A program made the translations under genes and the position numbers. The notes below the pieces were generated by a model. It saw only the letters and a program-made list of their open reading frames with translations, was not told the origin of the DNA and made no database searches. A stretch of DNA of 51,885 bases, taken from positions 1 to 51,885 of the forward strand of contig JAKSUZ010000009.1 of the NCBI GenBank assembly GCA_024408505.1. Direction: 5' to 3'. Below, piece after piece: positions 30,304 through 40,054 of this stretch. This DNA comes from Bacilli bacterium (GTDB lineage Bacteria > Bacillota_I > Bacilli_A > RFN20 > CAG-826). Positions within the stretch are counted from its first letter, which is position 1; each line of letters begins with the position of its first letter.

Positions 30304-30852
30304 ATGAAATTAACAATTACTGGTAAAAATGTCAAAATTACCGCAGGTATTAAAAGTGCCCTAGAAAAGAAATTTTCTAAATTTAACAAATATTTTGATC
30401 GCGAAGATGTAACCGGAAGAGTTTTAGTGAGAACTTATCCAGTAGGTAAGAAATTAGAAATCACTATTTTTACACCACAAATTATCTTTAGAGCCGAAGC
30501 GATTGATAATGATTTATATAATGCAATGGATATCGCCATGGAAAAACTTGAAGGTCAAATGAGAAAACTTAAGACTAGAATCGGTAAGAAGCAAAAACGT
30601 CAATCCATTGCGGAATCAATTTACTTAGAAAAGATTCAAGCAGAAAAATTAAAGAAAGAAGAAGAGGAAGTAGTGAGAACTAAATCTATTCACCTAGAAC
30701 CTATGACTATTGATGAAGCAATTGCTAGAATGGATGCGATTGACCATGATTTCTTCCTTTATTTAGATGTTGATGAAAATAAAATCTCGGTAGTCTATCG
30801 TCGTTTAGATGGTGGCTTTGGACTACTTGAAGCTGATAATAGAATTAAATAA
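30304..30852 (+). CDS. hpf: Ribosome hibernation promoting factor, long form
   Basis: A 182-residue long-form HPF. The N-terminal domain (KLTITGKNVKITAGIKSALE) binds between the ribosomal subunits. A charged linker follows at about 95-125, then the C-terminal domain (EPMTIDEAIARMDAIDHDFF, ending VVYRRLDGGFGLLEA), which dimerises ribosomes into 100S particles. AGGAG precedes the ATG and TATAAT lies about 28 bases upstream. It is a single-gene unit with a terminator. Confidence 0.95.
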   Translation: MKLTITGKNVKITAGIKSALEKKFSKFNKYFDREDVTGRVLVRTYPVGKKLEITIFTPQIIFRAEAIDNDLYNAMDIAMEKLEGQMRKLKTRIGKKQKRQSIAESIYLEKIQAEKLKKEEEEVVRTKSIHLEPMTIDEAIARMDAIDHDFFLYLDVDENKISVVYRRLDGGFGLLEADNRIK

Positions 30853-30870
30853 ATATTAATTATCATAATT

Positions 30871-30894
30871 AACCACTTGCGAAAGTGGTTTTTT
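30871..30894 (+). terminator. Terminator of hpf
   Basis: Stem AACCACTT-GCG-AAAGTGGTT, then a T-run. Confidence 0.9.
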
Positions 30895-30904
30895 AGTATT
30901 GCAA

Positions 30905-30934
30905 TTGTTATATAATTGTTATACAATAGTTATA
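30905..30934 (+). promoter_or_regulatory. Phased operator repeats of the Phd/PIN operon
   Basis: Three copies of (T/A)(T/A)GTTATA begin at 30905, 30916 and 30927, an 11-bp spacing that is about one turn of DNA. They lie where the promoter of the toxin-antitoxin operon should be and probably bind the antitoxin cooperatively. Confidence 0.6.
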
Positions 30935-30957
30935 CATAAAACTAAAGGGGAATATTT

Positions 30958-31272
30958 ATGTTAGGTTTTGTAGGAATGAGAGAATTAAGCAATAACACTA
31001 AAAAAGTGATGTTGCGCCTTAAGAAAAAAGGTTCATTAATTCTCACGGATAATGGTAAACCCATTGCAGCATTAATTCCGATTAAGGATGAAGAATATGG
31101 ATTTGAGGAGGTATATGATCTTGTGAAACAGTATGAAATACAATCAACTCTAAGTCACATTGCGAATTCGAATATAAATAATCCGAATCGTAACATGACT
31201 ATGGAAGAAATTGATGCCGAAATTGCAAAAGCACGCAAGGAACGTCATGAGCGGGAGAAAAAGGAAAAATGA
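30958..31272 (+). CDS. Phd/YefM-family antitoxin
   Basis: A 104-residue antitoxin. The N-terminal Phd/YefM DNA-binding domain is visible (MRELSNNTKKVMLRLKKKG, then LTDNGKPIAALIPI). The C-terminal part ends in charged helices that would bind the toxin. AAAGGGG precedes the ATG. ATGA overlap leads into the PIN-domain toxin. It should autorepress through the phased repeats upstream. Confidence 0.85.
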   Translation: MLGFVGMRELSNNTKKVMLRLKKKGSLILTDNGKPIAALIPIKDEEYGFEEVYDLVKQYEIQSTLSHIANSNINNPNRNMTMEEIDAEIAKARKERHEREKKEK

Positions 31273-31670
31273 ACTTTGTTTTAGATACCAATGTCATTAT
31301 TTCAGCGTTTTATTCTCAGTCATCTAAGCCATACGATGTTTTGACATATGCATTTAGCAAAGGGAATTTTTTATATTATACATTAGGCATTTATATTGAA
31401 TACGAGGACGTTTTAAATCGAGAAGAATTCAAATTTAGAAAAAATGAAATAATTTTGTTTTTGAATCTTCTTACGAAAGTAGGAATTTTAGTTAATAACA
31501 TTGATTATCATTTTAGCGACAAAATGATTGATGAGGATGATCGACAATTTTATGAATTAGCAAAAAGTTATGATTGCTACTTAATTACTGGCAATAAAAA
31601 GCACTATCCCAAAGATTCGATAGTACTATCGCCAGACGAATTTATAAATAAATTGCAAATGTCAGCTTAA
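31269..31670 (+). CDS. PIN-domain ribonuclease toxin
   Basis: A 133-residue PIN-domain protein of the toxin type. Acidic metal-binding residues are in place: LDTN (Asp6), Glu44 in YIEYEDVL, and Asp91 in DDRQFYELA, with the closing LITGNKKHY. Such toxins cleave RNA, often tRNA or mRNA. It overlaps its Phd-type antitoxin gene by four bases. The module sits in the core region between hpf and a HAD gene, so it is a small insertion. Confidence 0.85.
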   Translation: MNFVLDTNVIISAFYSQSSKPYDVLTYAFSKGNFLYYTLGIYIEYEDVLNREEFKFRKNEIILFLNLLTKVGILVNNIDYHFSDKMIDEDDRQFYELAKSYDCYLITGNKKHYPKDSIVLSPDEFINKLQMSA

Positions 31671-31691
31671 ATTGTATTAAAATACTTCCAT

Positions 31692-32525
31692 ATGAACGCC
31701 CAAGGAAAAGTCATTGCGACTGATTTAGACGGAACCCTTTTTTATCCAAAAAGACGTTTTCGTATGATTGAAACCGGCAATCGTCTTTTCTTACGTAAAT
31801 TCATTGATCAAGGCGGCAGGGTTGTTTTAGTTAGCGGACGTAATCTTCGTTACTTAGAAAAAGTTAAAAAAAGACTTAAACGCCCAGTGGATGCCATTGG
31901 TTGTAATGGAGCCTTTATTAAGGTAGATAATCAATTTATCAAAAAGAGTCATATGAATAATCAAAGATTATTAAAAGTCTTAGATGATATGTATAAGCGC
32001 TATAAAATTAGCGGAATCTTTATTATGAGTGAAGAACATAATTTTATTGTTCCTAAACAAGAATTCGGGCTTTTTAATCGTTTTGGTTATTTCTTCTATC
32101 AACTTTGGCAAGGAATCTATAAAGAAAAAACCATTAAAAAAGACGAACTTCTTCATGATGCTTTAAAGCACGATAAAATCTATAAAATCATGATTTTCTT
32201 TGGTCCAAGTAAGAAAAAAATGATTTACTGTTATAACGCGATGAATGAGATGATTAAACTTTACCCAGACTTCGCTTTTGCGTATAATGGACCAAGCATA
32301 GAAATGAGTAATTCTAATGCCACCAAAGCATTAGCGGTGAAACAATATCTTGATTATCTCAAGATAAAACACGATAATGTTATGGTAGTCGGTGATAGTG
32401 GAAATGACATTTCCATGTTCCAAACTTTCAAGAATAGTTTCTGCATGGCGCAAGCTAGCGATGAGATTAAAAAGGAAGCTAAACACATCATTCACCGCGT
32501 AAACGAAATAGAAAAGTATTTGTAA
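31692..32525 (+). CDS. HAD-superfamily phosphatase (Cof type)
   Basis: A 277-residue Cof-type HAD hydrolase. The nucleophile motif is ATDLDGTLF (about residues 9-17), motif II is VLVSGRN, and the final motif is VVGDSGNDISM (about 234-244). These proteins dephosphorylate sugar phosphates or cofactors; the substrate cannot be read. There is no ribosome binding site; TAAAAT lies 8 bases before the ATG, consistent with a leaderless mRNA. It is followed within 17 bp by the gene at 32543. Confidence 0.85.
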   Translation: MNAQGKVIATDLDGTLFYPKRRFRMIETGNRLFLRKFIDQGGRVVLVSGRNLRYLEKVKKRLKRPVDAIGCNGAFIKVDNQFIKKSHMNNQRLLKVLDDMYKRYKISGIFIMSEEHNFIVPKQEFGLFNRFGYFFYQLWQGIYKEKTIKKDELLHDALKHDKIYKIMIFFGPSKKKMIYCYNAMNEMIKLYPDFAFAYNGPSIEMSNSNATKALAVKQYLDYLKIKHDNVMVVGDSGNDISMFQTFKNSFCMAQASDEIKKEAKHIIHRVNEIEKYL

Positions 32526-32542
32526 AAAGGAGATTAAAAATT

Positions 32543-33412
32543 ATGAATAACTTATCATTATCAGTTCTCACCCTTATTCACTACAACGTGATTATTCGTG
32601 ATACTTTAGAGTACGCTTTAAACCGTCCTAATTATGCTTTAGAAGCATATAACTATAAAAAGAAAGGCGTCATGGTAGAAATTGAACAACCAACGGCGTT
32701 AAAACAATTCTTAGACAAAAACGAAAAGATTGGTAAAAAGATTACCGATGAAGTAAAAGCTTTATACGCAGAAGTATATGCGGATGATTCCACTATTTGT
32801 AAAGTAGCCACTAATGAATTAAGAGTCGATCATGGTCAACATATGTCAATCTATGATCACGTCTTCCCACTTCGTGAAGATATGAATAACGTGATTGCTG
32901 CGCATATTGGATTTGCTCGTAAGAATAATTTATTTGAAGATAGCTTAATGAAATTAATCGTCGCGGATGAAAGAATGTATCGCGCGGTTGCTTATACTTG
33001 CTTATACGGTGATTTAGAAAGATTATTCGTAGAATATAATAAAGCTAGAAATGAAGCAAAAGGCGAAGTTACTCCACAATCGAATTTCATTCAAGGTGAA
33101 TTACTTAAGGTAGTTAACCATATTAAGTTTATGCGTGATAATCAAAAGGCCACTGATGAAGAAACTTGGAATGTAGCTGACTACGTTTTAAAGACCGTAG
33201 AACAAACTAGTGGTCGTAGAATGCTTCCAAAAGATAAGAAATTTAAAGACGTCTTCGACGAAGGTAGAAAGATCATTAACGAATATTTACAAAAGAGTGA
33301 AAAAGAATGGAAAGAATTATATGAACCCGCCATTAAAGAATTACTCGAAAAGAGTAAAGCCAATAATGGTCAAATCAAAGTTGAAGTTGGTAAGCAGGAG
33401 AAGAAGAACTAA
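32543..33412 (+). CDS. Uncharacterised helical protein
   Basis: A 289-residue, almost entirely helical and charged protein of unknown family. A shared-looking core is RVDHGQHMSIYDHVFPLRED. No membrane segment or signal. AAAGGAG precedes the ATG. It overlaps the start of the next membrane-protein gene by one base and lies in the tyrS gene cluster. It may be a lineage-specific conserved protein; no function can be assigned. Confidence 0.6.
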   Translation: MNNLSLSVLTLIHYNVIIRDTLEYALNRPNYALEAYNYKKKGVMVEIEQPTALKQFLDKNEKIGKKITDEVKALYAEVYADDSTICKVATNELRVDHGQHMSIYDHVFPLREDMNNVIAAHIGFARKNNLFEDSLMKLIVADERMYRAVAYTCLYGDLERLFVEYNKARNEAKGEVTPQSNFIQGELLKVVNHIKFMRDNQKATDEETWNVADYVLKTVEQTSGRRMLPKDKKFKDVFDEGRKIINEYLQKSEKEWKELYEPAIKELLEKSKANNGQIKVEVGKQEKKN

Positions 33413-33990
33413 TGCTTAAAAAGTTACTTGAGAAATTAAGTGTTAAAGAATTAGCGTTATATGTAACTAGCATCGTTATTGCCATTTTAGGTTTTGTTTT
33501 CTTAATTATCGGTGTAGTTGCTGATAACTTAGGTGTTGATAATCCTTTATATCAAATGCAAGCGGCGTTCCCTTGGCGTTATATTGGTTTCATTCTTATT
33601 GGTGTAGCAGTAATTTTTGCGATTATTGTTCTTTGCGCGTTCGCTAAGAAAACGGACCGTATTTCTGATCGTGAAATGAGACGTAAACAACGTTTAAGTG
33701 CGATGATGAGTGATATTGAGAAACAAGAAGAAATCGTAGTGAGCGATGGTAAGATTGTCGAAGATCATAAGAAAGTAGAAGAAACCCAAGAAGAACCGGT
33801 TGAGACTAAACCGATCGAATCCACTGAATCTCCTCATGAAGAAGCAAAAATTGATCAGCCTGTTGAACAGCCAAAAGTTGAACAGCCTAAAGTTGAACAG
33901 CCAACGGAACAACCAAAGGTTGAAGAACCTAAAGCGGAAGAGCCAAAGGTTGATAATCCGAATAACAATAATCCTTCAGGAGCAAACTAA
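33412..33990 (+). CDS. Two-span membrane protein with Pro/Glu/Val repeats
   Basis: A 192-residue protein with two membrane helices (about residues 15-38 and 58-80) and a cytoplasmic-looking basic patch after the second. The tail from about 100 is acidic and ends in degenerate repeats of PKVEQ and PKVEEPKAE type. There is no enzyme motif. It shares its first base with the last base of the previous stop and is followed by tyrS after two bases. The repeat tract may vary in length between strains. Confidence 0.6.
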   Translation: MLKKLLEKLSVKELALYVTSIVIAILGFVFLIIGVVADNLGVDNPLYQMQAAFPWRYIGFILIGVAVIFAIIVLCAFAKKTDRISDREMRRKQRLSAMMSDIEKQEEIVVSDGKIVEDHKKVEETQEEPVETKPIESTESPHEEAKIDQPVEQPKVEQPKVEQPTEQPKVEEPKAEEPKVDNPNNNNPSGAN

Positions 33991-33992
33991 TA

Positions 33993-35192
33993 ATGAATAT
34001 ATATGAAGAGCTTAAGGCCCGCGGACTAATTGCTCAAGTTACTAGTGAAAAAGAAATTAGTGATTTAGTGAATAATGGCAAGGCCAAGTTTTACATTGGT
34101 TTTGATCCAACTGCGGATTCTCTTCATGTTGGTCATTTTATGACCTTAGCACTTATGAAGCGCCTACAAGATGCTGGTAATACTCCTATTGTGTTACTTG
34201 GTGGTGGTACGGCTCATATCGGTGATCCAAGTGGAAGAAGCGATATGCGTAAGATGTTAACTAAGAAAGAAATAGATGATAACGTTAATGCTTTTAAAGA
34301 ACAAATCGGTCATTTTATTGATTTAAAGAAAGCAATTATTCTAGATAATAGTGAGTGGTTACTTAAATTAAATTACGTTGATGTGCTTCGTGATGTTGGA
34401 CCGCACTTTATGGTTAACAATATGCTTAGAGCGGAATGTTATAAATTAAGAATGGAAAAAGGTTTATCCTTCTTAGAATTTAACTATATGATTATGCAAG
34501 CTTATGACTTTTACCATCTATTTACTAATTATGGATGTAATTTAGAATTCGGTGGCGATGATCAATGGTCTAACATGTTAGCGGGTACTGAACTCATTCG
34601 TAAGAAAACGGGTAAAGACGCACACGCGATGACCATTAACTTACTCCTCACTAGTGATGGTAAGAAAATGGGTAAGACCGAAAAAGGCGCCGTGTGGCTT
34701 AGCGCTAAAAAAACTTCTCCATATGACTTCTATCAATATTGGAGAAATATTGATGATAAAGATGTGATTAAATGTTTTAAATTATTAACTTATGTATCAC
34801 TTGATAGAATCAAAGAATATGAATCTTATCCAAGCGAGAAGATTAATGAATTAAAAGAAATCTTAGCCTATGAATTAACTAAAATTGTTCATAACGAAGA
34901 TGAAGCGAAGAAGGCTAGAGAAATGGCTAAGAGCGCTTTCTCTGGTAACGCCGATAACATTCCTTCTAAAGAAATTAGTGTAACTAAAGACACTCCAGTT
35001 TTAGAAGTAATAATGTTAGCAGGGCTCGTTCCTTCAAAAAGCGAAGGCCGTCGACTTGTCGAACAAGGCGGATTACTTGTTAACGATAATAAAGTAACTG
35101 ATCCAAATTTAATTATTTCCTTAAGTGATTTAAAACATGGTATTAAAGTTAAGAAAGGCAAGAAGACTTTCTTAAAAGTAATTGCTAAATGA
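33993..35192 (+). CDS. tyrS: Tyrosyl-tRNA synthetase
   Basis: A 399-residue class I synthetase. The HIGH-type motif is HVGHF (about residues 46-50) and the KMSKS-type motif is KMGKT (about 228-232). The C-terminal S4 domain is visible as VPSKSEGRRLVEQGGL. It charges tRNA-Tyr. It ends in TGA, which shows that TGA is a stop in this organism. No T-box leader is present because the gene is inside a cluster. Its stop overlaps the next start by four bases. Confidence 0.97.
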   Translation: MNIYEELKARGLIAQVTSEKEISDLVNNGKAKFYIGFDPTADSLHVGHFMTLALMKRLQDAGNTPIVLLGGGTAHIGDPSGRSDMRKMLTKKEIDDNVNAFKEQIGHFIDLKKAIILDNSEWLLKLNYVDVLRDVGPHFMVNNMLRAECYKLRMEKGLSFLEFNYMIMQAYDFYHLFTNYGCNLEFGGDDQWSNMLAGTELIRKKTGKDAHAMTINLLLTSDGKKMGKTEKGAVWLSAKKTSPYDFYQYWRNIDDKDVIKCFKLLTYVSLDRIKEYESYPSEKINELKEILAYELTKIVHNEDEAKKAREMAKSAFSGNADNIPSKEISVTKDTPVLEVIMLAGLVPSKSEGRRLVEQGGLLVNDNKVTDPNLIISLSDLKHGIKVKKGKKTFLKVIAK

Positions 35193-36142
35193 AAGAAATA
35201 ACTATTACTGAATTAGAAGCTAGACAAACGGCTTTTAAGTATGTGAAGAAATATTTAAGTGACGCTCCACTTGGCTTTATTGAAAAACTATTCAGAAAGA
35301 AGGATGTAAAGGTCAATGGGCATTGGGTGGATAAATCCTTCATCTTAAACACAAACGATGTCCTACGCATTTATTTAAAGGATGAACAGTTAGAAGATTT
35401 TAAAAAACACAAAGCGTATGTTCCGACTAACTTTACTGCCTCGATTATTTATGAAGATGATAATTTATTAATCCTTAATAAAGAGAAAGGTATATTAGTG
35501 CACGAAGATAAAAACGAAAAGGTAAGAACTTTATCTAATCAAGTGATTTCTTATTTAACAAATAAGGGTGAATATTCTTCTTTAAATGTTAATGGATTTA
35601 CGCCTGCTCCATGTCATCGCTTAGATCGAAATACTTCTGGTTTAATTGTGTTTGCAAAAAATATGGAGTCTCTTCAAATTATGGAAGAGCTCTTTAAAGA
35701 GAAAAATGAATTAGATAAATATTATTTAGCGTTAGTGGTTGGCGAAATTAAAAAAGGTGGAACGATAAACGCTCCGCTTAAAAAAGACGCTAGTACTGGT
35801 CGAGTAAAAATTGATTCAACTGGTAAAACGGCAATTACCGAATATAGTGTTAAGAAAAACTATAATGGTTATACCTTATTAGATGTTCATCTAATTACCG
35901 GACGCACTCATCAAATTAGAGTACATTTAGCGAGCATTGATCATCCGGTGATTGGCGATGCGAAATATGGTAACTTTAAACTTAATCACGAATTTAAAAA
36001 TAAATATAAATATGAGACTCAATTCTTACATGCTTATAAATTAGTGTTCTACACTATTAGTGGCAAGTTATCTTATTTATCTAACAAAATATTTACAAGC
36101 GAATTAAACGATAAAGAAAAAACTATTTTAGCTTCTTTCTAA
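35189..36142 (+). CDS. RluA-family 23S rRNA pseudouridine synthase
   Basis: A 317-residue pseudouridine synthase of the RluC/RluD group. An N-terminal S4 domain precedes the catalytic motif HRLDRNTSGLIVFAKN (about residues 143-158, with the catalytic Asp). GRTHQIRVHLA (about 238-248) is the second family motif. It modifies uridines in rRNA, but the exact site cannot be decided. It overlaps tyrS by four bases at its start and the convergent HAD gene by 20 bases at its end. Confidence 0.92.
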   Translation: MKEITITELEARQTAFKYVKKYLSDAPLGFIEKLFRKKDVKVNGHWVDKSFILNTNDVLRIYLKDEQLEDFKKHKAYVPTNFTASIIYEDDNLLILNKEKGILVHEDKNEKVRTLSNQVISYLTNKGEYSSLNVNGFTPAPCHRLDRNTSGLIVFAKNMESLQIMEELFKEKNELDKYYLALVVGEIKKGGTINAPLKKDASTGRVKIDSTGKTAITEYSVKKNYNGYTLLDVHLITGRTHQIRVHLASIDHPVIGDAKYGNFKLNHEFKNKYKYETQFLHAYKLVFYTISGKLSYLSNKIFTSELNDKEKTILASF

Positions 36143-36944
36143 TTCGTTTAATTTCTTTTTTAACGCCTTCATGCTCATTGTCATACTTGGTAAGATGGTG
36201 AGCAATTTTTTTAATATGCTCAGGCGCATTTTTCATCGCGTATGCATTAGCGATATCTCTTAGCATCTCAATGTCATTAAGATCATCGCCAAACGCAAAT
36301 ACTTGTTCCATGGATATTTTCATTTCATCAGCAACGATTTTAATTGCTCTAGCCTTATTAGAATGCTCTTCGTATATTTCAATATAACCTTGATAATCAT
36401 CAATCCAACAACGGACATCGCAACCAGTACCGATAAATAATTCCTTTAATTTCTTTTGATCAAAATCTCGATTCTTTAATTCCATTAAAAAAGTCATCAC
36501 GGGATTCTTAAGATTCTCTTCTAAAGTACCATATACAACTTTCATATTTGTGAGCCAGAACTTAGGATCAAGATAAGCTTTGTTATTAGTGATATAAATG
36601 TATTTATCTGTTTCGTTAATAATGTTATTTACTTCAAAATGTTTACTTACTAAATTAACGATTTCTTTTATTTTTTTAGGCGGGAAATAGACACGTGAAT
36701 CAATTGAATCATCATCTGGATGATTAATATGAAGGCCATTAAGTGCAATAATGGGAGTATCTAATCTAAGTTGATCATAGAACTTGCGGATGTTATGAGC
36801 GGGACGACCACTTGCTAACACGACTTTACAACCTTGTTGGTTAATCTTACTTAAGTAACGCTTAGTAAAAAAAGGAATCTCCTTCGTGCTGGGAAGCAAG
36901 GTTCCATCTAAATCAATCACAAATAGATAATTACTTTTCATCAA
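36123..36944 (-). CDS. HAD-superfamily phosphatase (Cof type)
   Basis: A 273-residue Cof-type HAD hydrolase and a second paralogue in the window. Motifs: VIDLDGTLLPS (about 9-19), VLASGRPAHN (about 57-66) and FGDDLNDIEML (about 219-229). Its start overlaps the trpS stop by 14 bases, so it is co-transcribed with trpS. Substrate unknown. Confidence 0.87.
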   Translation of the reverse strand: MMKSNYLFVIDLDGTLLPSTKEIPFFTKRYLSKINQQGCKVVLASGRPAHNIRKFYDQLRLDTPIIALNGLHINHPDDDSIDSRVYFPPKKIKEIVNLVSKHFEVNNIINETDKYIYITNNKAYLDPKFWLTNMKVVYGTLEENLKNPVMTFLMELKNRDFDQKKLKELFIGTGCDVRCWIDDYQGYIEIYEEHSNKARAIKIVADEMKISMEQVFAFGDDLNDIEMLRDIANAYAMKNAPEHIKKIAHHLTKYDNEHEGVKKEIKRIRKKLK

Positions 36945-37914
36945 ATAATCCGACGGCGTGTTTTACACGTTTGAGAGTAACATTAGCGGCTTTACTCGCT
37001 CTCTTCGCTCCATCCGTTAATACTTCTTTTACTAAATTAGATTTCATAATTTCGTTATAACGTTTCATAAATGGTTCTAATTCATTAATGACGGTATCTG
37101 CGATTTCTTTTTTAAAGTCGCCATAGCGATAACCTTTAAAGTGTTTCTCAGCCTCTTCAATACTTGCGCCTTTAATACCGGCGTAGATATTTAAAAGATT
37201 AGAAATACCTGGTTTCTTCTCTTCATCATATTTAATTTCTGATCCACTATCAGTGACCGCTGACATAATCTTTTTACGAATTACATCGGGAGTATCTTTT
37301 AGATAAATATCACCTTTAGGATCGCTTTTAGACATTTTCTTAGTTGGATCACTTAAAGACATAATACGACGAGTTACTTTACTTAAACTCGCTTTAGGCA
37401 TCACTAAGATTTTCCCGTATCTTTTATTAAAACGATTAACTAAGTCTCTAGTTAATTCAATATGTTGAACTTGATCTTCCCCAACCGGAACAATATCCGC
37501 ATCATAAAGAAGAATATCTGCACTCATTAATACTGGATAGGCAAATAAGCCTAAGCCGATTGCACTATCTTTCATACTCTTAGCTTTATCTTTGAATTGA
37601 GTCATACGACTTAATTCACCCATATAAAGATAATTTTGTAATATGGCGTTAAGTTCACTATGAGCGCTTACATCACTTTGTAAAAACAAAGTAGTCTTCT
37701 TTGGATCTAGACCACTTGCTAAATAAAACGCCGCTAAACTCTTTGAGTTTTCTTTTAATACTTTAGGATCAATTGGTAAAGTTAAGGCATGCAAGTCCGC
37801 AATAAAGATAAAGCATTCGCCTTGATTTTCAAATGCTTTAAAGTTTTTAAGAGCTCCTAGGTAGTTACCTAAAGTAAGCTCTCCGGTTGGTTTAATGCCA
37901 CTTAATATACGCAT
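36931..37914 (-). CDS. trpS: Tryptophanyl-tRNA synthetase
   Basis: A 327-residue class I synthetase. TGELTLGNYLGAL gives the HIGH-type motif (about residues 11-23), and KKMSKSD (about 192-198) is the KMSKS motif. GEDQVQHIELTRDLVNRFN is the usual TrpS specificity region. GAGG precedes the ATG and TATAAT lies upstream. No T-box-like leader is seen. Length is normal. Confidence 0.97.
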   Translation of the reverse strand: MRILSGIKPTGELTLGNYLGALKNFKAFENQGECFIFIADLHALTLPIDPKVLKENSKSLAAFYLASGLDPKKTTLFLQSDVSAHSELNAILQNYLYMGELSRMTQFKDKAKSMKDSAIGLGLFAYPVLMSADILLYDADIVPVGEDQVQHIELTRDLVNRFNKRYGKILVMPKASLSKVTRRIMSLSDPTKKMSKSDPKGDIYLKDTPDVIRKKIMSAVTDSGSEIKYDEEKKPGISNLLNIYAGIKGASIEEAEKHFKGYRYGDFKKEIADTVINELEPFMKRYNEIMKSNLVKEVLTDGAKRASKAANVTLKRVKHAVGLFDEK

Positions 37915-37957
37915 AAGAAACCTCGTTAATTATTATAACGAAGATTAATTGAATTTT

Positions 37958-39991
37958 TTATTTTTTCTTAAAGACGCCAGCAATTCTATGACCAACTCGT
38001 CTAAAGGAAATGCCCTTCCATTTACCGAGTTCGTCATTAACATCCTTCTTAAGGATTCCTAACATTAAAGTAGAAACAACGGTGCCGATTATAATTGCTA
38101 GTACATAGAACCCAGCGGATTGTGCCATGACGGGGAAAACGAAGACACCGCCGTGTGGAGCGGGTAATTTACAATCCCACCATACTGATAAAGCGCCACC
38201 AGCAGCTGATCCAATCATACAAGAAAGAATAACTCTCCATGGATCTTTCGCGGCATAAGGAATAACACCTTCAGTAATGAAGCCAGCACCCATAACAGCC
38301 GTTACTGGTGCATTTCTTCTATCATCCTTACTATATTTTTGTGGGAACAATGCAGCAGATAGAGCAATCGCAAGTGGAGGTACCATACCACCGAGCATAA
38401 CGGCTGCCATAATATGTTGATGATTAATATCAGCAGATGATTGTGCGAGTAATCCAGTCGCGAAAACGTAAGCTGCTTTGTTGATTGGGCCACCCATATC
38501 GGTTGCCATCATCATTGCGACTAATGCGCCGAGGAGAATATCTAATTTCATTTCATTTAACTTGGTTAAACCTTCATTTAAACCAATGTTGACATAGCTA
38601 AGTGGAATATTAACTAAGAACATTACCAAACCGATAATTAAAATACCAAATAACGGATAAATTAAAATTGGTCTCAAGCCATCAAGACTCTTTGGAACTT
38701 TGTTAGTTGCTTTTTCAAGTAACTTTACAACGTAACCGGCTAGGAAGCCAGCAATGATTGCTCCTAAGAAACCAGCATTAACGCCTTCGAGCTTTGCTTT
38801 AGTAGCGTCATCCCCAATCCAGTACAAAAGATTGAATCCGCCTGAACTTGCTGCGACACCTCCGGCTAAGCCAATAACTAACCCCGGACGACCAGAAATA
38901 GAGAAGGCAATAAAGCCAGCGAGAATTGGTAACATTAAGTTAAAGGCAAAACCACCAATCGTCTTGAAGATACGCGCGCCGATTGTTACGGTACCAAAGT
39001 CAGGGCCTGGTGTAACACCAGATGCCATATCAATTAAGAATGCGATCGCAATTAAAATACCACCGCCAACGACGAGTGGAATCATATGGCTGACGCCATT
39101 CATTAAATGTTTATATATAGTATGGAATTTACCTTCTTGAGCATTTCTTTGCTCTTTGGTTTTAATAAAACCACCTTTAGCTTTATATGGCTGAGCGGTT
39201 TCTGCTTGTTTAATTAACATTTCAGCATCTTTAATAACTTTAGAAACGGATACAACCGTAGTCTTCTTTCCATTAAAACGATCAAGTTCAACCCCAACGT
39301 CTGCGCCAACAATAATAGCTTTCGCGTTTTTAATTTCTTCATCAGTTAATTTATTTTTAACACCAGCTTGACCATTAGTTTCTACTTTAATAGAAACTTT
39401 TAATTTTTCAGCTGCTTTCTTAAGCGCTTCTTCCGCCATAAAGGTATGAGCAATCCCAGTAGGGCAAGCCGTAACTGCTAAATATTCATAACCGGTTGAC
39501 TTACTTTCTTTTTTGGGTTCATTACTTCCTAAGAATAGTTCCTCTGAACTATCAATCGCTTTCATGAACTCTTTTGCACTCTTAGCTTTTAATAATGCTT
39601 CCTTGAATTCAGGGTGCATTAATAAATTAGAGAGTCTTGCTAAAACATCAAGGTGAACATTATCTTTACTATCAGGAGCAGCGATTAAGAATAAGAGATT
39701 AACTTTTTCACCATCAAGTGATTTATAATCAACACCTTTACGAATCACTAACGCTGCTAAAGCCGGTTTCTTGACTGCTTTGCTTTTTGCGTGTGGAATG
39801 GCAATGCCATCACCAACACCAGTTGTTGATTTTTCTTCACGAGCATAAACGAGTTTACTATACTCATTTACATTTGAAATTGCGCCACTATTTTTAATAG
39901 TCGCAATGGCCTTTTTAATAATTTCGTTTTTGTCTTTCGCGGTCGCATTTAAAACTACCGTTTTAGACGATAATAGATCAGTTATCTTCAT
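37958..39991 (-). CDS. fruA: Fructose-type PTS transporter, EIIABC
   Basis: A 677-residue sugar phosphotransferase permease with all three units in one chain. EIIA spans about 1-150 with phosphorylated His67 in DGIAIPHAKS. EIIB spans about 168-270 with Cys176 in VTACPTGIAHTFMAEEAL. EIIC spans about 300-660 with many membrane helices. It imports fructose or a related sugar as a phosphate ester. AGAGG precedes the ATG. No fruK or fruR lies beside it, which is unusual for this operon; those functions must be elsewhere or absent. Substrate is inferred from the family. Confidence 0.93.
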   Translation of the reverse strand: MKITDLLSSKTVVLNATAKDKNEIIKKAIATIKNSGAISNVNEYSKLVYAREEKSTTGVGDGIAIPHAKSKAVKKPALAALVIRKGVDYKSLDGEKVNLLFLIAAPDSKDNVHLDVLARLSNLLMHPEFKEALLKAKSAKEFMKAIDSSEELFLGSNEPKKESKSTGYEYLAVTACPTGIAHTFMAEEALKKAAEKLKVSIKVETNGQAGVKNKLTDEEIKNAKAIIVGADVGVELDRFNGKKTTVVSVSKVIKDAEMLIKQAETAQPYKAKGGFIKTKEQRNAQEGKFHTIYKHLMNGVSHMIPLVVGGGILIAIAFLIDMASGVTPGPDFGTVTIGARIFKTIGGFAFNLMLPILAGFIAFSISGRPGLVIGLAGGVAASSGGFNLLYWIGDDATKAKLEGVNAGFLGAIIAGFLAGYVVKLLEKATNKVPKSLDGLRPILIYPLFGILIIGLVMFLVNIPLSYVNIGLNEGLTKLNEMKLDILLGALVAMMMATDMGGPINKAAYVFATGLLAQSSADINHQHIMAAVMLGGMVPPLAIALSAALFPQKYSKDDRRNAPVTAVMGAGFITEGVIPYAAKDPWRVILSCMIGSAAGGALSVWWDCKLPAPHGGVFVFPVMAQSAGFYVLAIIIGTVVSTLMLGILKKDVNDELGKWKGISFRRVGHRIAGVFKKK

Positions 39992-40054
39992 ATTTTAACC
40001 TCTAGGTATAATCATATAACTTTTTAAACAATAAAAAAAGTTTATAATTAAAGC

